Counted from the stretch's first letter, positions 17,749 to 27,036 are shown. The stretch: 64,000 nucleotides of DNA from Porphyrobacter sp. (GCA_016125555.1 WGLN01000006.1:62001-126000); one strand, 5' to 3'. Numbers and translations: made by a program. Notes: a model not told the origin generated them from the sequence alone.

Positions 17749-19530
17749 ATGGCGGTTGAAGGCCCCTCTTACGGCTCGCAGATATCGCTGACGCGGTTCT
17801 TCCGCATCTTCGCCGAGATCCTGAAGCCCGAAACCAGCTTCTACTGGCTGGCGATCGTCTACGGCATCGGCATCAGCCTGCTCACGCTGGCGACGCCGAT
17901 CTCGGTGCAGATGCTGATCAACACCGTCGCCAACACCGCCATGCCCGCGCCGCTGGTGATGCTGTCGATCACCCTGTTCGTGCTGCTGCTGTTCTCCTCG
18001 CTGCTCTACGCCCTGCGCATCCACCTGATGGAGCTGTTCGCGCGGCGCTTCTACGCGCGGCTGGTCAGCGAGATCTCGCTGATCGCGATCTACGCGCAGA
18101 ACCCGTTCTTCACCGACACCACCCGCGGCGGGCTGTTCAACCGCTATTTCGACGTGATGGTGATCATGTCGCGCCTGCCGATCCTGATCCTCGACGGCTT
18201 CTCGATCCTGCTCGGCATTGCGGTGGGCTTCGTGCTGGTGAGCCTTTACCACCCGCTGTTCCTGATCTTCACGCTGGTGATGATCGTGCTGATCTGGGTG
18301 ATCTGGCTGGTGTGGGGCAGCCGCGCGATCCGCGCCGCGATCGACGTCTCCCATGCCAAGCACGGCGCTGCGGTGTGGCTGGAGCAGATCGGCGAATCCA
18401 ACGGCTTCTTCAAGTCGCAGCAGCGCGTCGACTATGCCATTGCCGAGACCGACAAGGCCACCCATGCCTATCTCAAGGCGCGGCGGCACTATTTCCGCCA
18501 GCACTTCTCGCAGACGCTCGCCTTCCTGTTCATGTATGCGCTGGCGAGCGCGGTGCTGCTGGGGCTGGGCGGCTGGCTGGTGATCCAGTTCGAGCTGACG
18601 CTGGGCCAGCTGGTCGCCGCGGAGCTGGTGCTGTCGGCGGCCTTCCTCGGCGTCTCGCAGCTCGGCAACTACCTCAATTATTTCTACGAGCTGTGCGCCG
18701 CGGGCGAAGAGGTCTCGCTGTTCTTCGACGTCGAACAGGAAGCCCCGACCGGCGCCGACCCGATCAGCGGCAAGGATTCCACGCTGGTGTTCCGCCAGGT
18801 GCGCGGCCCTGCGCGCTACGAGGAAGCCGAGTTCGACTTCGCCATTCCCGGCGGGGCGGTGGTGATGGCGGCGACCAGCCAGCACGGGCTCCAGCGGCTG
18901 TTCACCAATGTCCTCAAGCTCTACGAACTGCCCGCCACCGGCTATTGCACGCTCGGCGGAACCGACATCAAGGACATCGAGGCGCACCACCTGCGCATGA
19001 ACATCTACGTGCTCGACCGGCCCAGCTTCGTGCCGATGACGATCCGCCAATATCTCAGCCTGTCCTGCCCCACCGGGGAAAGCTGGCGGATGCTCGACGC
19101 GCTGCAGGCGGTGGGGCTGGCCGAGGTGCTCCCCGGGCTCGAACAGGGCCTCGACACGAAGATCGCCGAGACCGGCTACCCGCTCTCGACCATCGAGCTG
19201 CTCAAGCTCAAGCTGGCGAGCGCGATCCTCGCCCGCCCACGGGTGTTGGTGCTGACCCGGTTGTTCGACCTGATCGAGGCCGAGGACCTCGCCCGCGCGC
19301 TCGCCGCGCTGCGCGAGGGGGGCGCGACCACGGTGATCTATTTCTCCGCCCGCGAGGCGGCGCTGGGCTGCGACCGCTTCCTCCACATCGAGGCGCGTCG
19401 CCAGCGCTGGTTCGACGATTTCGCCGCCTTCGCCGCCGCGCGCCGCGAACAGCGCGCTCCCGATCCCGCCCCCGATCTCGAGCGGTTGCGCGCGCAAATC
19501 GACGCCCAGCCTGCGGGAGACCGGCCATGA
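17749..19530 (+). CDS. Degenerate ABC exporter (type I secretion-like), lacking ATPase motifs
   Basis: This 593-residue protein has a normal six-helix exporter membrane domain (about residues 30-320) followed by a region that aligns by layout with an ABC ATPase domain (about 345-560). In that region every catalytic motif is gone. The Walker A position reads PGGAVVMAATSQHGLQRLF (368-385) without GxxGxGKS/T, the Q-loop region reads IYVLDRPSF (no Gln), the signature position reads PLSTIE instead of LSGGQ, the Walker B position reads RVLVLTRLFD without the DE pair, and the H-loop position has Ser instead of His. The frame is clean and codon use is normal, so it is a maintained gene, not a decayed one. 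HlyD and TolC genes follow with overlaps. Secreted substrate unknown. Confidence 0.85.
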   Translation: MAVEGPSYGSQISLTRFFRIFAEILKPETSFYWLAIVYGIGISLLTLATPISVQMLINTVANTAMPAPLVMLSITLFVLLLFSSLLYALRIHLMELFARRFYARLVSEISLIAIYAQNPFFTDTTRGGLFNRYFDVMVIMSRLPILILDGFSILLGIAVGFVLVSLYHPLFLIFTLVMIVLIWVIWLVWGSRAIRAAIDVSHAKHGAAVWLEQIGESNGFFKSQQRVDYAIAETDKATHAYLKARRHYFRQHFSQTLAFLFMYALASAVLLGLGGWLVIQFELTLGQLVAAELVLSAAFLGVSQLGNYLNYFYELCAAGEEVSLFFDVEQEAPTGADPISGKDSTLVFRQVRGPARYEEAEFDFAIPGGAVVMAATSQHGLQRLFTNVLKLYELPATGYCTLGGTDIKDIEAHHLRMNIYVLDRPSFVPMTIRQYLSLSCPTGESWRMLDALQAVGLAEVLPGLEQGLDTKIAETGYPLSTIELLKLKLASAILARPRVLVLTRLFDLIEAEDLARALAALREGGATTVIYFSAREAALGCDRFLHIEARRQRWFDDFAAFAAARREQRAPDPAPDLERLRAQIDAQPAGDRP

Positions 19531-20558
19531 TCGCCCCGACCCGCACCCCGCACCGCTTCACCGCGCTCGAATCCGTCAAGGTTCCGCACGTGATGCGGAC
19601 CATCTTCTACCTGCTGCTGGTCGCCTTCCTCGCCACACTGGTGTTCCTGATCTACGCCCCCTGGGTGCAGACCGCCACCGGGCGCGGGCAGGTCAACACG
19701 CTCAATCCCAACGAGCGCAAGCAGGACATCAACGCCCTCGTCCCCGGCCGCATCGTCGAATGGTACGTGCGTGACGGCAGCGCGGTGAAGCAGGGCGATC
19801 CGATCGTGCGCATCGCCGACATCGATCCCCGGCTGGTCGAGCGCCTGACCGCCGAGCGCGCGCAGGTCGAGGTCCAGCTCCAGGCCGCCGAAAGCGCACT
19901 CGCCACCGCGCGGCTCGACGAGCGGCGCACCCGCGAGCTGTTCGAGGCCGGGCTCGCCGCGCGCCGCGATTACGAGCAGGCGCAGATCCGCATCGCCGAG
20001 ATGGAAGGCCGGGTCGCCGCCGCGCGCGCCGCGCTCAACCGCGCCGATGTCGGGCTCTCGCGCCAATCCGAACAGGTGGTCCGCGCCCCGCGCGACGGCT
20101 TCATCCAGAGCCTCAACGCGGGCGATGCGGCCACCTATGTCAGCGCCGGCGACGTGCTCGCGACCTTCGTTCCCGCCACCGCCGGGCGGGTGGTCGAGAT
20201 TTTCATCGACGGGCGCGACGTCGCGCTGGTCAAGCCGGGCGACAAGGCGCGGGTGATGTTCGAAGGCTGGCCGGCGGTGCAGTTCTCCGGCTGGCCCTCG
20301 GTCGCGGTCGGGACCTTCGGCGGCAGGGTGCTCGCGGTCGACCGCTCGGCGCAGCCCGACGGGCGTTTCCGGGTGATGATCGCCGAGGATGCCTCGGACG
20401 GCTATCCCTGGCCCGAGGAACGCTTCGTGCGCTTCGGCGCCAAGGCGCAGGCCTGGGTGCTGCTCGAAACCGTGCCCGTCGGCTACGAGATCTGGCGCCA
20501 GCTCAACAACTTCCCGCCCGTTCTTCCCCCGGGCGAGACGGGCTCCGAAGAGGCGTGA
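19527..20558 (+). CDS. HlyD family periplasmic adaptor (membrane fusion) protein
   Basis: The 343-residue protein has one N-terminal transmembrane helix (about residues 25-47, TIFYLLLVAFLATLVFLIYAP), a biotinyl-lipoyl-like half (VPGRIVEWYVRDGSAVKQGDPIVRI), a coiled-coil hairpin rich in Ala, Glu and Arg (about 110-180), the second lipoyl half (VRAPRDGFIQSLNAGD) and a beta-barrel domain. It should link the inner-membrane exporter to the TolC channel. Its ATG overlaps the TGA of the ABC-like gene, and its stop lies 3 bp before the TolC-family ATG, so all three form one operon. It is a normal, apparently functional adaptor, which argues that the degenerate ABC partner still has a role. Confidence 0.9.
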   Translation: MIAPTRTPHRFTALESVKVPHVMRTIFYLLLVAFLATLVFLIYAPWVQTATGRGQVNTLNPNERKQDINALVPGRIVEWYVRDGSAVKQGDPIVRIADIDPRLVERLTAERAQVEVQLQAAESALATARLDERRTRELFEAGLAARRDYEQAQIRIAEMEGRVAAARAALNRADVGLSRQSEQVVRAPRDGFIQSLNAGDAATYVSAGDVLATFVPATAGRVVEIFIDGRDVALVKPGDKARVMFEGWPAVQFSGWPSVAVGTFGGRVLAVDRSAQPDGRFRVMIAEDASDGYPWPEERFVRFGAKAQAWVLLETVPVGYEIWRQLNNFPPVLPPGETGSEEA

Positions 20559-20560
20559 GC

Positions 20561-22063
20561 ATGACGCCCCCACCCCCCGCCTCCGATCGCCGCCATCGGC
20601 TCGCCTCCTGCGCCGCGCTGGTGGCGCTGGCCCTTGCGACGAGCGAGGCGCCGCTGTCCGCGCAGGACATCACCCCGCTCGGCGATCCGCTCGACCGCGC
20701 GCTCGCCACCGGCGCGCTGTTGCCCGAGGAAGTGCTGCGCGCCTCGGCGCTGACCTTCCCCTCGATCCTTGAGGCCTTCGAGCGCGAGGCTGCTGCCCGG
20801 TCCGACCAGGTCGCCGCCGACGGCGCCTTCGACCTGATGCTCAAGGGCGAATATTACGATCGCCTGTCAGGCTACTATTCGGGCGGTTTCGGCAAGGTCG
20901 AGGCGCGCCAGCCGCTGCGCCCCTACGGCGCCGAGGTGTTCGGGTCCTACCGCGTCTCGGACGGGACCTTCCCCATTTACGAGAACTACGATTACACCAA
21001 CCGGCTTGGCGAGGTGAAGGTCGGCGCGCTGTTCTCGCTCCTCCGCAACCGCGACATCGACCAGCGCCGTTTCGCGATCGAGGACACCCGCCTCGCCGCC
21101 AGCCAGGCGCGGCTCGACGTCATGCTGGTGCAGCTCAACGTCCAGCACGAGGCGCTGCGCGCCTATTGGCGCTGGGTCGCGGCGGGCGAGGAAATCCGGG
21201 TCTACGAGGAACTGCTCGAGATCGCCGAGGCGCGGCAGGTGGGCCTCTCGCGCGAGGTGCGCGAAGGGGCACGCCCGCAAATCGCGCTGACCGAGAACGA
21301 ACAGAACCTGCTGCGCCGCCGCACCCTGCTCGAACAGGCGCGGCGCGATTTCGCGCTCGCTTCCAACGCGCTCGGCTTCTATCTGCGCGGCTCGGACGGG
21401 CGGATGTTCGTGCCCTCGCGCGAACAGCTGCCCGAAACGGCCAAGCTTGCCGCCACGGCCCCCGCCGAAGCGCTCGCCGCCGAACCGCTGGCCGAGGCGA
21501 TCCGCAACCGGCCCGAACTCGCCACCTTCCGCCTCGCGATCGAGCGCGCCACCAACAAGGTCGCGCTGCGCCGCAACGACCTGCAGCCGCGGCTCGATGC
21601 CAGTGTCGAGCTGTCGCGCGATTTCGGCGCGCTCGGCCCAGGCGGCCCGGGCTTCGATTCGACCGACGCGGTGGTGGGCCTGACCTTCACCGTCCCGCTC
21701 CAGCGGCGCGAGGCGCGCGGGCGGTTGCAGCGCGCCGAGGCCGAACTGCGCGAGGCCGAGCTGCGCCAGCGCCGCATCGCCGACCAGATCACCACCGAGG
21801 TCGGCAACATCCTCGCCAACCTCTCCGCCGCCGGGCGGCTCGCCGCGCTGGCCGAGGCCGAGGTCCGCCAGGCGCGCGCGATGGTCGAGGCCGAGCGCAC
21901 CCGCTTCCGGCTGGGCGCGGGCGAGTTCTTCCTGGTGAACGCGCGCGAGGAGACCGCCGCCAACGCCCGGGTCGGGGCGATCCGCGCCGCGCTCGCCGGC
22001 CGGCTCGCCGAGGCGAGCTACCACGCGGCGACGATGAACCTCACTGCGCTGGGTCTGGAGTAG
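20561..22063 (+). CDS. TolC family outer-membrane efflux protein
   Basis: This 500-residue protein has a short signal peptide (about 1-30, ending near SAQ) and the repeated helical TolC/OEP pattern, with long helices rich in Ala, Arg and Glu (for example RLQRAEAELREAELRQRRIA) around two strand segments. It would form the outer-membrane exit duct of the type I system. ATG 20561 is taken as start; a GTG at 20555 that overlaps the adaptor stop is an equal alternative and adds two residues. The 3' end overlaps the converging gene on the minus strand by 23 bp. Ligand and cargo unknown. Confidence 0.88.
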   Translation: MTPPPPASDRRHRLASCAALVALALATSEAPLSAQDITPLGDPLDRALATGALLPEEVLRASALTFPSILEAFEREAAARSDQVAADGAFDLMLKGEYYDRLSGYYSGGFGKVEARQPLRPYGAEVFGSYRVSDGTFPIYENYDYTNRLGEVKVGALFSLLRNRDIDQRRFAIEDTRLAASQARLDVMLVQLNVQHEALRAYWRWVAAGEEIRVYEELLEIAEARQVGLSREVREGARPQIALTENEQNLLRRRTLLEQARRDFALASNALGFYLRGSDGRMFVPSREQLPETAKLAATAPAEALAAEPLAEAIRNRPELATFRLAIERATNKVALRRNDLQPRLDASVELSRDFGALGPGGPGFDSTDAVVGLTFTVPLQRREARGRLQRAEAELREAELRQRRIADQITTEVGNILANLSAAGRLAALAEAEVRQARAMVEAERTRFRLGAGEFFLVNAREETAANARVGAIRAALAGRLAEASYHAATMNLTALGLE

Positions 22064-23054
22064 CTTCGGCCTCGGCTTCGGCTTCCGCGGCTTCTGCGGC
22101 CTTGCCCACCTCGTGAGCCGCCGCCTCGGCTTCGGCCCGCGCCCGCTCGGCGGCAGCGGCTTCGGCCTCGGCCCTCGCCTTGGCCTCGGCTTCGGCCAGC
22201 CCGACAAGGTCGATCGGCACGTCGCGCTCATAGGCCAGCACGCCCGGCACCGGCGGAATGCGTCCGACCAGCGCCCGCACGAAGTTGTTGCGCTTGCCCG
22301 CGGCGCGCAGCTCGGCCTTGACGCTCGGATATTGCGCGAGGCTATCGGGCAGGCTCCAGTCGGTCGGCACCGCTGGACGATCGGCCAGCAATTCGCGCTC
22401 GAAGGTCGATTGTTCGAGCGCCGCACGGTCCGCCCAGCCCAGCGACAGGAAATCTCCGAGCGAGGTGATCTGCCCCGCCTTCGCCTCGAACTTGACCGAG
22501 CCCATGCAGTAGCACTGGCCGAACACCTGCCCGTTGGGCATCGCGAACATCGGACCGAAATAGGTGTATTCGCCCGGCTCCACTTCGACGAGGTAGCTGA
22601 AGGTCTTTTCCTCGCCGTCGTCGGACTTGTCGAAGACATATTGCGGGCCGAAGGGCACCATCATGCGCGTGTCTATCGGCGCGATCGAGAAGTTGGCCTC
22701 GGTCGGCTCGACCGGCTTCTCGCCGCGTGCGCGCCCCACCTTCTGCTGCACTTCCCACCTTTCGAGGCGCCCGGGATACTTCTTGATCTCGTCCGCCAGT
22801 TCCTCGCGCCACTTGGCCTCGTAGTTGGCGATTTCCTCGGGGCTCGGGGTCTTGAGGAACACGCCATTGCTGCGGTTCTTCGGGCTGCGGATGAAGATAT
22901 AGGCCTTGGACGGATCGATCGTCTGCTTGCCCGAGGCGAGGCTCTTCAATTCGATCGCCTTGTATTCGGCGATGTCGGGCTTGATCTTCTCGGCTGCGGC
23001 CGGTGCCGCGACGAGCGCGAGCGCGCCCGCCATGAGGGTCAGGATGCGCTTCAT
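22041..23054 (-). CDS. Exported protein of unknown function with Ala/Glu-rich C-terminus
   Basis: The 337-residue protein has a clear signal peptide (MKRILTLMAGALALVAAPAAAE). I do not recognise a named family. The mature part has a mixed domain (KAYIFIRSPKNRSNG near residues 45-60, and later YTYFGPMFAMPNGQVFGQCYCMGSVKF), and the last 65 or so residues are an Ala-Glu-Arg-rich, probably helical or disordered tail. The ATG at 23054 overlaps the TGA of the upstream, frameshifted exported gene (ATGA), so the pair is translationally coupled and probably acts together, perhaps in the periplasm or on the surface. The start is set by the signal peptide; the frame upstream of it is not credible. It converges with and overlaps the TolC gene by 23 bp. 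Confidence 0.75.
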   Translation of the reverse strand: MKRILTLMAGALALVAAPAAAEKIKPDIAEYKAIELKSLASGKQTIDPSKAYIFIRSPKNRSNGVFLKTPSPEEIANYEAKWREELADEIKKYPGRLERWEVQQKVGRARGEKPVEPTEANFSIAPIDTRMMVPFGPQYVFDKSDDGEEKTFSYLVEVEPGEYTYFGPMFAMPNGQVFGQCYCMGSVKFEAKAGQITSLGDFLSLGWADRAALEQSTFERELLADRPAVPTDWSLPDSLAQYPSVKAELRAAGKRNNFVRALVGRIPPVPGVLAYERDVPIDLVGLAEAEAKARAEAEAAAAERARAEAEAAAHEVGKAAEAAEAEAEAEATPDPAQ

Positions 23055-23640
23055 GGTTCGAGCACCTCGTATTGCGGCTTGGGTCCGGAAGCGACGCGCG
23101 CCTGCTTGAGCAGGGCCGCCTCGCGGTCCTTGGCGTTCTCGCGGCTCAGGCCTTCCTCGAAGTGGAACTCCTGCCACAGGTCCTTCTCCAGCCCGTAGCG
23201 GTCATAGCCCTTGTAGAACATGCAGTTGCGCAGGTTGACGCGCTTGATCCGGCGACGCTCCGCGCTGCCGAAGATGGCGTCGGCCATGAGCCCGCCGATC
23301 GCCCGCCGATCGCACCGGCCGCGCCGTATTGGATGATCGCGTTCTGCATGATGGCATCATTGCCGCCCATGTAGAAATTGATCCCGCTCGCCAGCGAATC
23401 GCATTCGGTGATGTCGGCATAGGCGGTGCTGAAATCGGTGCCGTCGCGATGGAAGAAGAAATACTTGTCGAAGTCCGCCGCGATCTGCGGATCGGGCGTA
23501 TAGGCAAGATCGGGCATGGCGATCGCCTCGACCTCCGCGGCGGAGAAGATCTTCATCTCCGGCTCGCTCTTGATCGCCTGCGCCTGGGCCGTCGCCGCGA
23601 GCGGCAACAGCAGCAGCGCCGCGAAGCGCAATCTGTTCAT
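23051..23640 (-). pseudogene. Exported protein of unknown function, frameshifted by an 11-bp tandem duplication
   Basis: The N-terminal part starts at ATG 23640 with a signal peptide (MNRLRFAALLLLPLAATAQAQ) and runs in one frame to about 23313. The remainder (ADAIFGSAERRRIKRVNL to the end YEVLEP) continues in another frame to the TGA at 23051-23053. Exactly at the junction stands a perfect 11-bp direct tandem repeat (23291-23312). With one copy removed the frame is continuous, reading GAIGGLMADAIFGSAERRRI, and gives a 192-residue protein. The two parts thus belong to one gene. As given, the product would end in a wrong tail. No family recognised. It overlaps the next exported gene by ATGA, which supports the real stop being at 23051. 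Confidence 0.8.
23291..23312. repeat. Perfect 11-bp tandem duplication causing a frameshift
   Basis: On the plus strand the unit cccgccgatcg occurs twice head to tail (23291-23301 and 23302-23312). Its length is 3n+2, so a second copy shifts the frame of the minus-strand gene. See the gene entry and the findings. Confidence 0.95.
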
Positions 23641-23743
23641 ATGCGAGGGTCCCCCTGTGCATCCCTGAGCACCGAAGTCGCACAGGGCTGCCGATCCGGC
23701 AAGCACGCAGCCGGCGCTGACCGCAAATTCTCCGGTGGAGAAG

Positions 23744-24199
23744 CTAGAGCTTGCCGCGCAGCGCCTGGTAGGCCGCTGCCGCCACCGTGTTGGCGAGGTT
23801 CAGCGAGCGGATCACCTCCGAACGCATCGGCAGGCGGAACAGGCGCTCGGCATGGCGCTCGACAATCGCGGGCGGGATGCCCTTGGTCTCCTGCCCGAAC
23901 ACCAGAAAGGCGTCATCGGGATAGTCGGGTTCGTAGAAGCTGCGGCTGCCATATTCCTCGAACAGGAACAGCTGGTCAGGCCGCGGGGCGCGATTTTCGA
24001 CGAAAGCGTCCCAGCTCGCATATTCGGCAAGCCGCACGTGCGGCCAGTAATCGAGGCCCGAACGCTTCACCCGCTTGTCGGTGATGGTGAAACCCAGCGG
24101 GTGGATCAGGATCAGCTCCATGTCGAGCGCCACGCAGGTCCGCCCCACCGCGCCGGTGTTGCCGGGAATCTCGGGCTGGACGAGGACGATTGCGGTCAT
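23744..24199 (-). CDS. trmL: tRNA (cytidine(34)-2'-O)-methyltransferase
   Basis: This 151-residue protein is a compact SPOUT-class methyltransferase of the TrmL type. It starts VLVQPEIPGNTGAVGRTC, the family's first motif with the conserved Asn and Arg, and contains LVFGQETKGIPP and the SAM-pocket strand RSLNLANTVAAAAYQ that forms the trefoil knot. TrmL methylates the 2'-OH of the wobble base of tRNA-Leu isoacceptors. Length is normal (about 150-160). It stands alone on the minus strand, with the AraC-type gene 27 bp upstream in the same direction, so the two may share a transcript. Confidence 0.93.
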   Translation of the reverse strand: MTAIVLVQPEIPGNTGAVGRTCVALDMELILIHPLGFTITDKRVKRSGLDYWPHVRLAEYASWDAFVENRAPRPDQLFLFEEYGSRSFYEPDYPDDAFLVFGQETKGIPPAIVERHAERLFRLPMRSEVIRSLNLANTVAAAAYQALRGKL

Positions 24200-24226
24200 G
24201 CCGCGCGCCTAGCCCGTGCGCCGCGC

Positions 24227-25093
24227 TCAGGCCAGAGGCAGGTAGAGATCGGTCACCATCTCGCCCTCGGGGATGCCGGGGCCGAAATTGCTGCGCTCGG
24301 CAAACAGCGGGAAATCGCGCAGTGTCTCGCCGCTCGCGGGCAGCCATTCGCGGTAGAGCCAGCCCGCCGGGGCCTCCAGATCATCGCCCGGCCCGGTGAG
24401 GCGCAGGTGCGCGCAGCGGCCGGCGGGAATGCTTCCCTCCCCCATCCCCTCGCCCGGCTTGAGGCCGGGGAGGCGCGAGCAGGCGAGTTCGACCTGCGGC
24501 TCGCCCTCACCATCGGCGCGGAAGATATTGAGGGTGCGGCTGGCTCTCGGACCCGCACCGTTCGCCTTGCGCCACGCGATGAAACGCCCGATCGTCGCCC
24601 CCAGCAGATGCGGCGGGCCGTCGTGGCGCAGGGTCAGGACGGGGATTTCGGCGAAGTCGACAATGTCGACCTGATCGGCGGTGAAATGCGTCATGGCGTG
24701 TTTCCTTGCTTGGGTCTGCGGCAGGATCGCCGCGTGCCACGCGCTCCAGTCCGGGCTTGCGCGAAAGGCGCTGGGGCTGACACCGAAGGCCTTGCGGAAG
24801 ACCTTCGCGAAGGAATCCGGGCTTTCATAGCCCGCCCCCAACGCCACTTCGATCACGCTCATCTCGGGGCGGTTGGCCAGCTGGAACGCCGCGCGCTTGA
24901 GGCGCGACAGGCTGACATAGGCTTGGACCGAGATGCCGAATGTCGCGGCGAACTGGCGATGGAAATGGAACTTGCTGAACGCCGCCACCTCGGCCAGCGC
25001 CGCCAGCCGCAGGTCGCCGCCCAGGTGCCGGTCGATATGATCGAGCACCCGCGCCATGCGCCTCGCGTAGTTGGTGGCGGCGGTCTCGTTCAT
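24227..25093 (-). CDS. AraC family regulator with GyrI-like effector-binding domain
   Basis: The protein of 288 residues has an N-terminal double helix-turn-helix of the AraC/XylS type (SKFHFHRQFAATFGISVQAYV and SPDSFAKVFRKAFGVSPSAFR, about residues 40-115). A GyrI-like small-molecule-binding domain follows (from about 135, VDIVDFAEIPVLTLRHDGP, ending in DLYLPL). Such proteins (Rob/SoxS-like DNA binder with an effector domain) often respond to drugs or stress compounds. ATG 25093 sits 6 bases behind an AGAGG site; the ATG at 25099 directly follows that site, so the shorter start is preferred. Target genes are not evident from the neighbours. Confidence 0.88.
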   Translation of the reverse strand: MNETAATNYARRMARVLDHIDRHLGGDLRLAALAEVAAFSKFHFHRQFAATFGISVQAYVSLSRLKRAAFQLANRPEMSVIEVALGAGYESPDSFAKVFRKAFGVSPSAFRASPDWSAWHAAILPQTQARKHAMTHFTADQVDIVDFAEIPVLTLRHDGPPHLLGATIGRFIAWRKANGAGPRASRTLNIFRADGEGEPQVELACSRLPGLKPGEGMGEGSIPAGRCAHLRLTGPGDDLEAPAGWLYREWLPASGETLRDFPLFAERSNFGPGIPEGEMVTDLYLPLA

Positions 25094-25163
25094 CTCCATC
25101 CTCTCGTGACAGGGGATGGGTAGAACGCCAAGCGCCCGCGCGCCCGACCGATCTTGCGGTTCC

Positions 25164-26660
25164 TCAGCCCAGCTTGTCCTTGAGGAGCTGGTTCACCACC
25201 CCCGGATTGGCCTTGCCCTGCATCGCCTTCATCGTCTGGCCGACGAAGAAGCCGAACAGCGCCTCCTTGCCGGCGCGGTATTGTTCGACCTTGTCGGCGT
25301 TGGCGGCGATGATCGCGTCGACGGCGGCTTCGATCGCGCCGGTGTCGGAGACCTGCTTCAAGCCCTCGGCCTCGGCAATCTCGGCGGGGTCGCGGCCGGT
25401 CTTGAGGACGATCTCGAAGATTTCCTTGGCCTGCCCGCCGCTGATCTCGCCCTTGTCCTGCATCGCGAGGATGCTCGCCTGCGCGGACGCGGTGGCGTTG
25501 GCGGGATCGCCCTCGTCACCGAGCGCCTTGATCACCCCTGGGGCGACCGAGAGCGACCAATTGGCAACCTGTGTGGAGACTGCGGCCTCGCCCTTGCCGG
25601 TGGCTTTCGCCGTCTCGGCCAGCAGCGTTTCGAAGCGGGCAAAGGTTTCGACCTCGGCGGTCAGTTCGCGCGCGTTGTAGGGGGTGAGGCCGAGCACCTC
25701 GACATAGCGCTTGCGCTTGGCGTCGGGCAGTTCCGGCAGGCTCGCGCGGCATTCGGCGAGGAAATCCTCCTCGAGCACCAGCGGCAAGAGGTCGGGATCG
25801 GGGAAGTAGCGATAGTCGTGCGCGTCTTCTTTGCTGCGCATCGTGCGCGTGGTGCCGGTGCCGGGATCGAACAGGCGGGTTTCCTGATCGACCTTGCCGC
25901 CCGCTTCCAGCACATCGACCTGGCGCATCGCCTCGTGCTCGATCGCCTGCATGACGAAGCGCACCGAGTTGACGTTCTTGGTCTCGGTGCGGGTGCCGAA
26001 GGGCTCGCCTGGACGGCGCACCGAGACGTTGACGTCGGCGCGCATCGAGCCTTCCTCCATGTTGCCGTCGCACGAGCCGACATAGCGCAGGATCGCCCTG
26101 AGCTTCCTCAGGTAAGCCCCCGCTTCCGCAGGCGAACGCATATCGGGCTTGGAGACGATCTCCATCAGCGCGACGCCCGAGCGGTTGAGGTCGACATAGG
26201 ACATGGTCGGGTGCTGATCGTGCATCAGCTTGCCCGCGTCCTGCTCCACGTGAATGCGCTCGATGCCGATGACCTTGTCCTCGGGAATACCGGCCTTCTC
26301 GTCCGCCTCGATCAGCAGCGAGCCTTCGCCCACCAGCGGGTGGTAGAGCTGGCTGATCTGATAGCCCTGCGGCAGGTCGGCGTAGAAGTAGTTCTTGCGA
26401 TCGAACCGGCTCCACGCATTGATCTGCGCCTCGATCGCCATGCCGGTGCGCACCGCTTGGCGGATGCACTCGCGGTTGGGCACGGGCAGCATCCCCGGCA
26501 TCGCGGCATCGACGAGGCTGACCTGCGAATTCGGCTCCGCCCCGAAAGCGGTGGCAGCGCCGGAGAACAGCTTGGAGTTCGAGGTCACCTGCGCGTGGAC
26601 CTCAAGGCCGATCACGACCTCCCATTCGCCGGTGGCGCCCTGAATGCGGTAGTTAGTCAT
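25164..26660 (-). CDS. gatB: Aspartyl/glutamyl-tRNA(Asn/Gln) amidotransferase subunit B
   Basis: The 498-residue protein is a full-length GatB. It begins [20 protein letters not shown], has the [12 protein letters not shown] and [25 protein letters not shown] motifs of the kinase-like catalytic domain, and ends in the helical YqeY-like tail domain. GatB activates the misacylated Glu-tRNA(Gln) or Asp-tRNA(Asn) with ATP; GatA delivers ammonia. It belongs to the gatC-gatA-x-x-gatB group. Its start lies inside the 3' end of the small gene upstream (8-bp overlap), so it is coupled to it. An alphaproteobacterium without glutaminyl-tRNA synthetase would need it. Confidence 0.96.
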   Translation of the reverse strand: MTNYRIQGATGEWEVVIGLEVHAQVTSNSKLFSGAATAFGAEPNSQVSLVDAAMPGMLPVPNRECIRQAVRTGMAIEAQINAWSRFDRKNYFYADLPQGYQISQLYHPLVGEGSLLIEADEKAGIPEDKVIGIERIHVEQDAGKLMHDQHPTMSYVDLNRSGVALMEIVSKPDMRSPAEAGAYLRKLRAILRYVGSCDGNMEEGSMRADVNVSVRRPGEPFGTRTETKNVNSVRFVMQAIEHEAMRQVDVLEAGGKVDQETRLFDPGTGTTRTMRSKEDAHDYRYFPDPDLLPLVLEEDFLAECRASLPELPDAKRKRYVEVLGLTPYNARELTAEVETFARFETLLAETAKATGKGEAAVSTQVANWSLSVAPGVIKALGDEGDPANATASAQASILAMQDKGEISGGQAKEIFEIVLKTGRDPAEIAEAEGLKQVSDTGAIEAAVDAIIAANADKVEQYRAGKEALFGFFVGQTMKAMQGKANPGVVNQLLKDKLG

Positions 26661-27036
26661 CGTTCAACCCCAACAGATAGACTTCGGTCGACTTCAACTC
26701 ATTGCGAGCAATGTCATCAAATCTGCCATCACCGGTGATCGAGATCGATTCCAGAAACAATATGCTCATATCCTTGTATTCCGGATACTTCTTCAATTCC
26801 CGCAGGTATGCGACCAACGCGGGACCAGCGATGATGTCCTTTCCAGAAGACAGCATCTCGTTCATTTTCGTGCTGAGTTCGACATATTCGTGGACGAAGG
26901 ATTGTCGCTTGTCCTGCTTGGTGGCCCGCCTGCGGTTCTGATCGTAGTTGATAACCGCAAAGGCCGTCATTAGCCAAAAAGGTATCACCATCCCGAAAAG
27001 GATCAGGCCGACAGCAGCCCATTCGAACGCACTCAT
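26653..27036 (-). CDS. Small membrane-anchored protein of unknown function, within the gat operon
   Basis: The 127-residue protein starts with one hydrophobic helix ([23 protein letters not shown], about residues 6-28). A basic stretch ([11 protein letters not shown]) and a soluble region of mostly charged and aromatic residues follow. No family recognised. The base composition is about 48-50% GC by eye, clearly lower than the 65-68% of the neighbours, and Ile, Lys, Asn, Tyr and Ser are more common. Start (ATG 27036) overlaps the stop of the 57-residue gene upstream (ATGA) and the stop overlaps gatB. The overlaps support real translation; the composition suggests a late arrival. Confidence 0.72.
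   Translation of the reverse strand: MSAFEWAAVGLILFGMVIPFWLMTAFAVINYDQNRRRATKQDKRQSFVHEYVELSTKMNEMLSSGKDIIAGPALVAYLRELKKYPEYKDMSILFLESISITGDGRFDDIARNELKSTEVYLLGLNDD

Noticed and set aside
22066..22200. Direct repeats in the Ala/Glu-coding 3' end of the exported-protein gene
   Set aside because: They follow GCC/GAG codon repetition in a low-complexity tail and are in frame; no separate repeat element.
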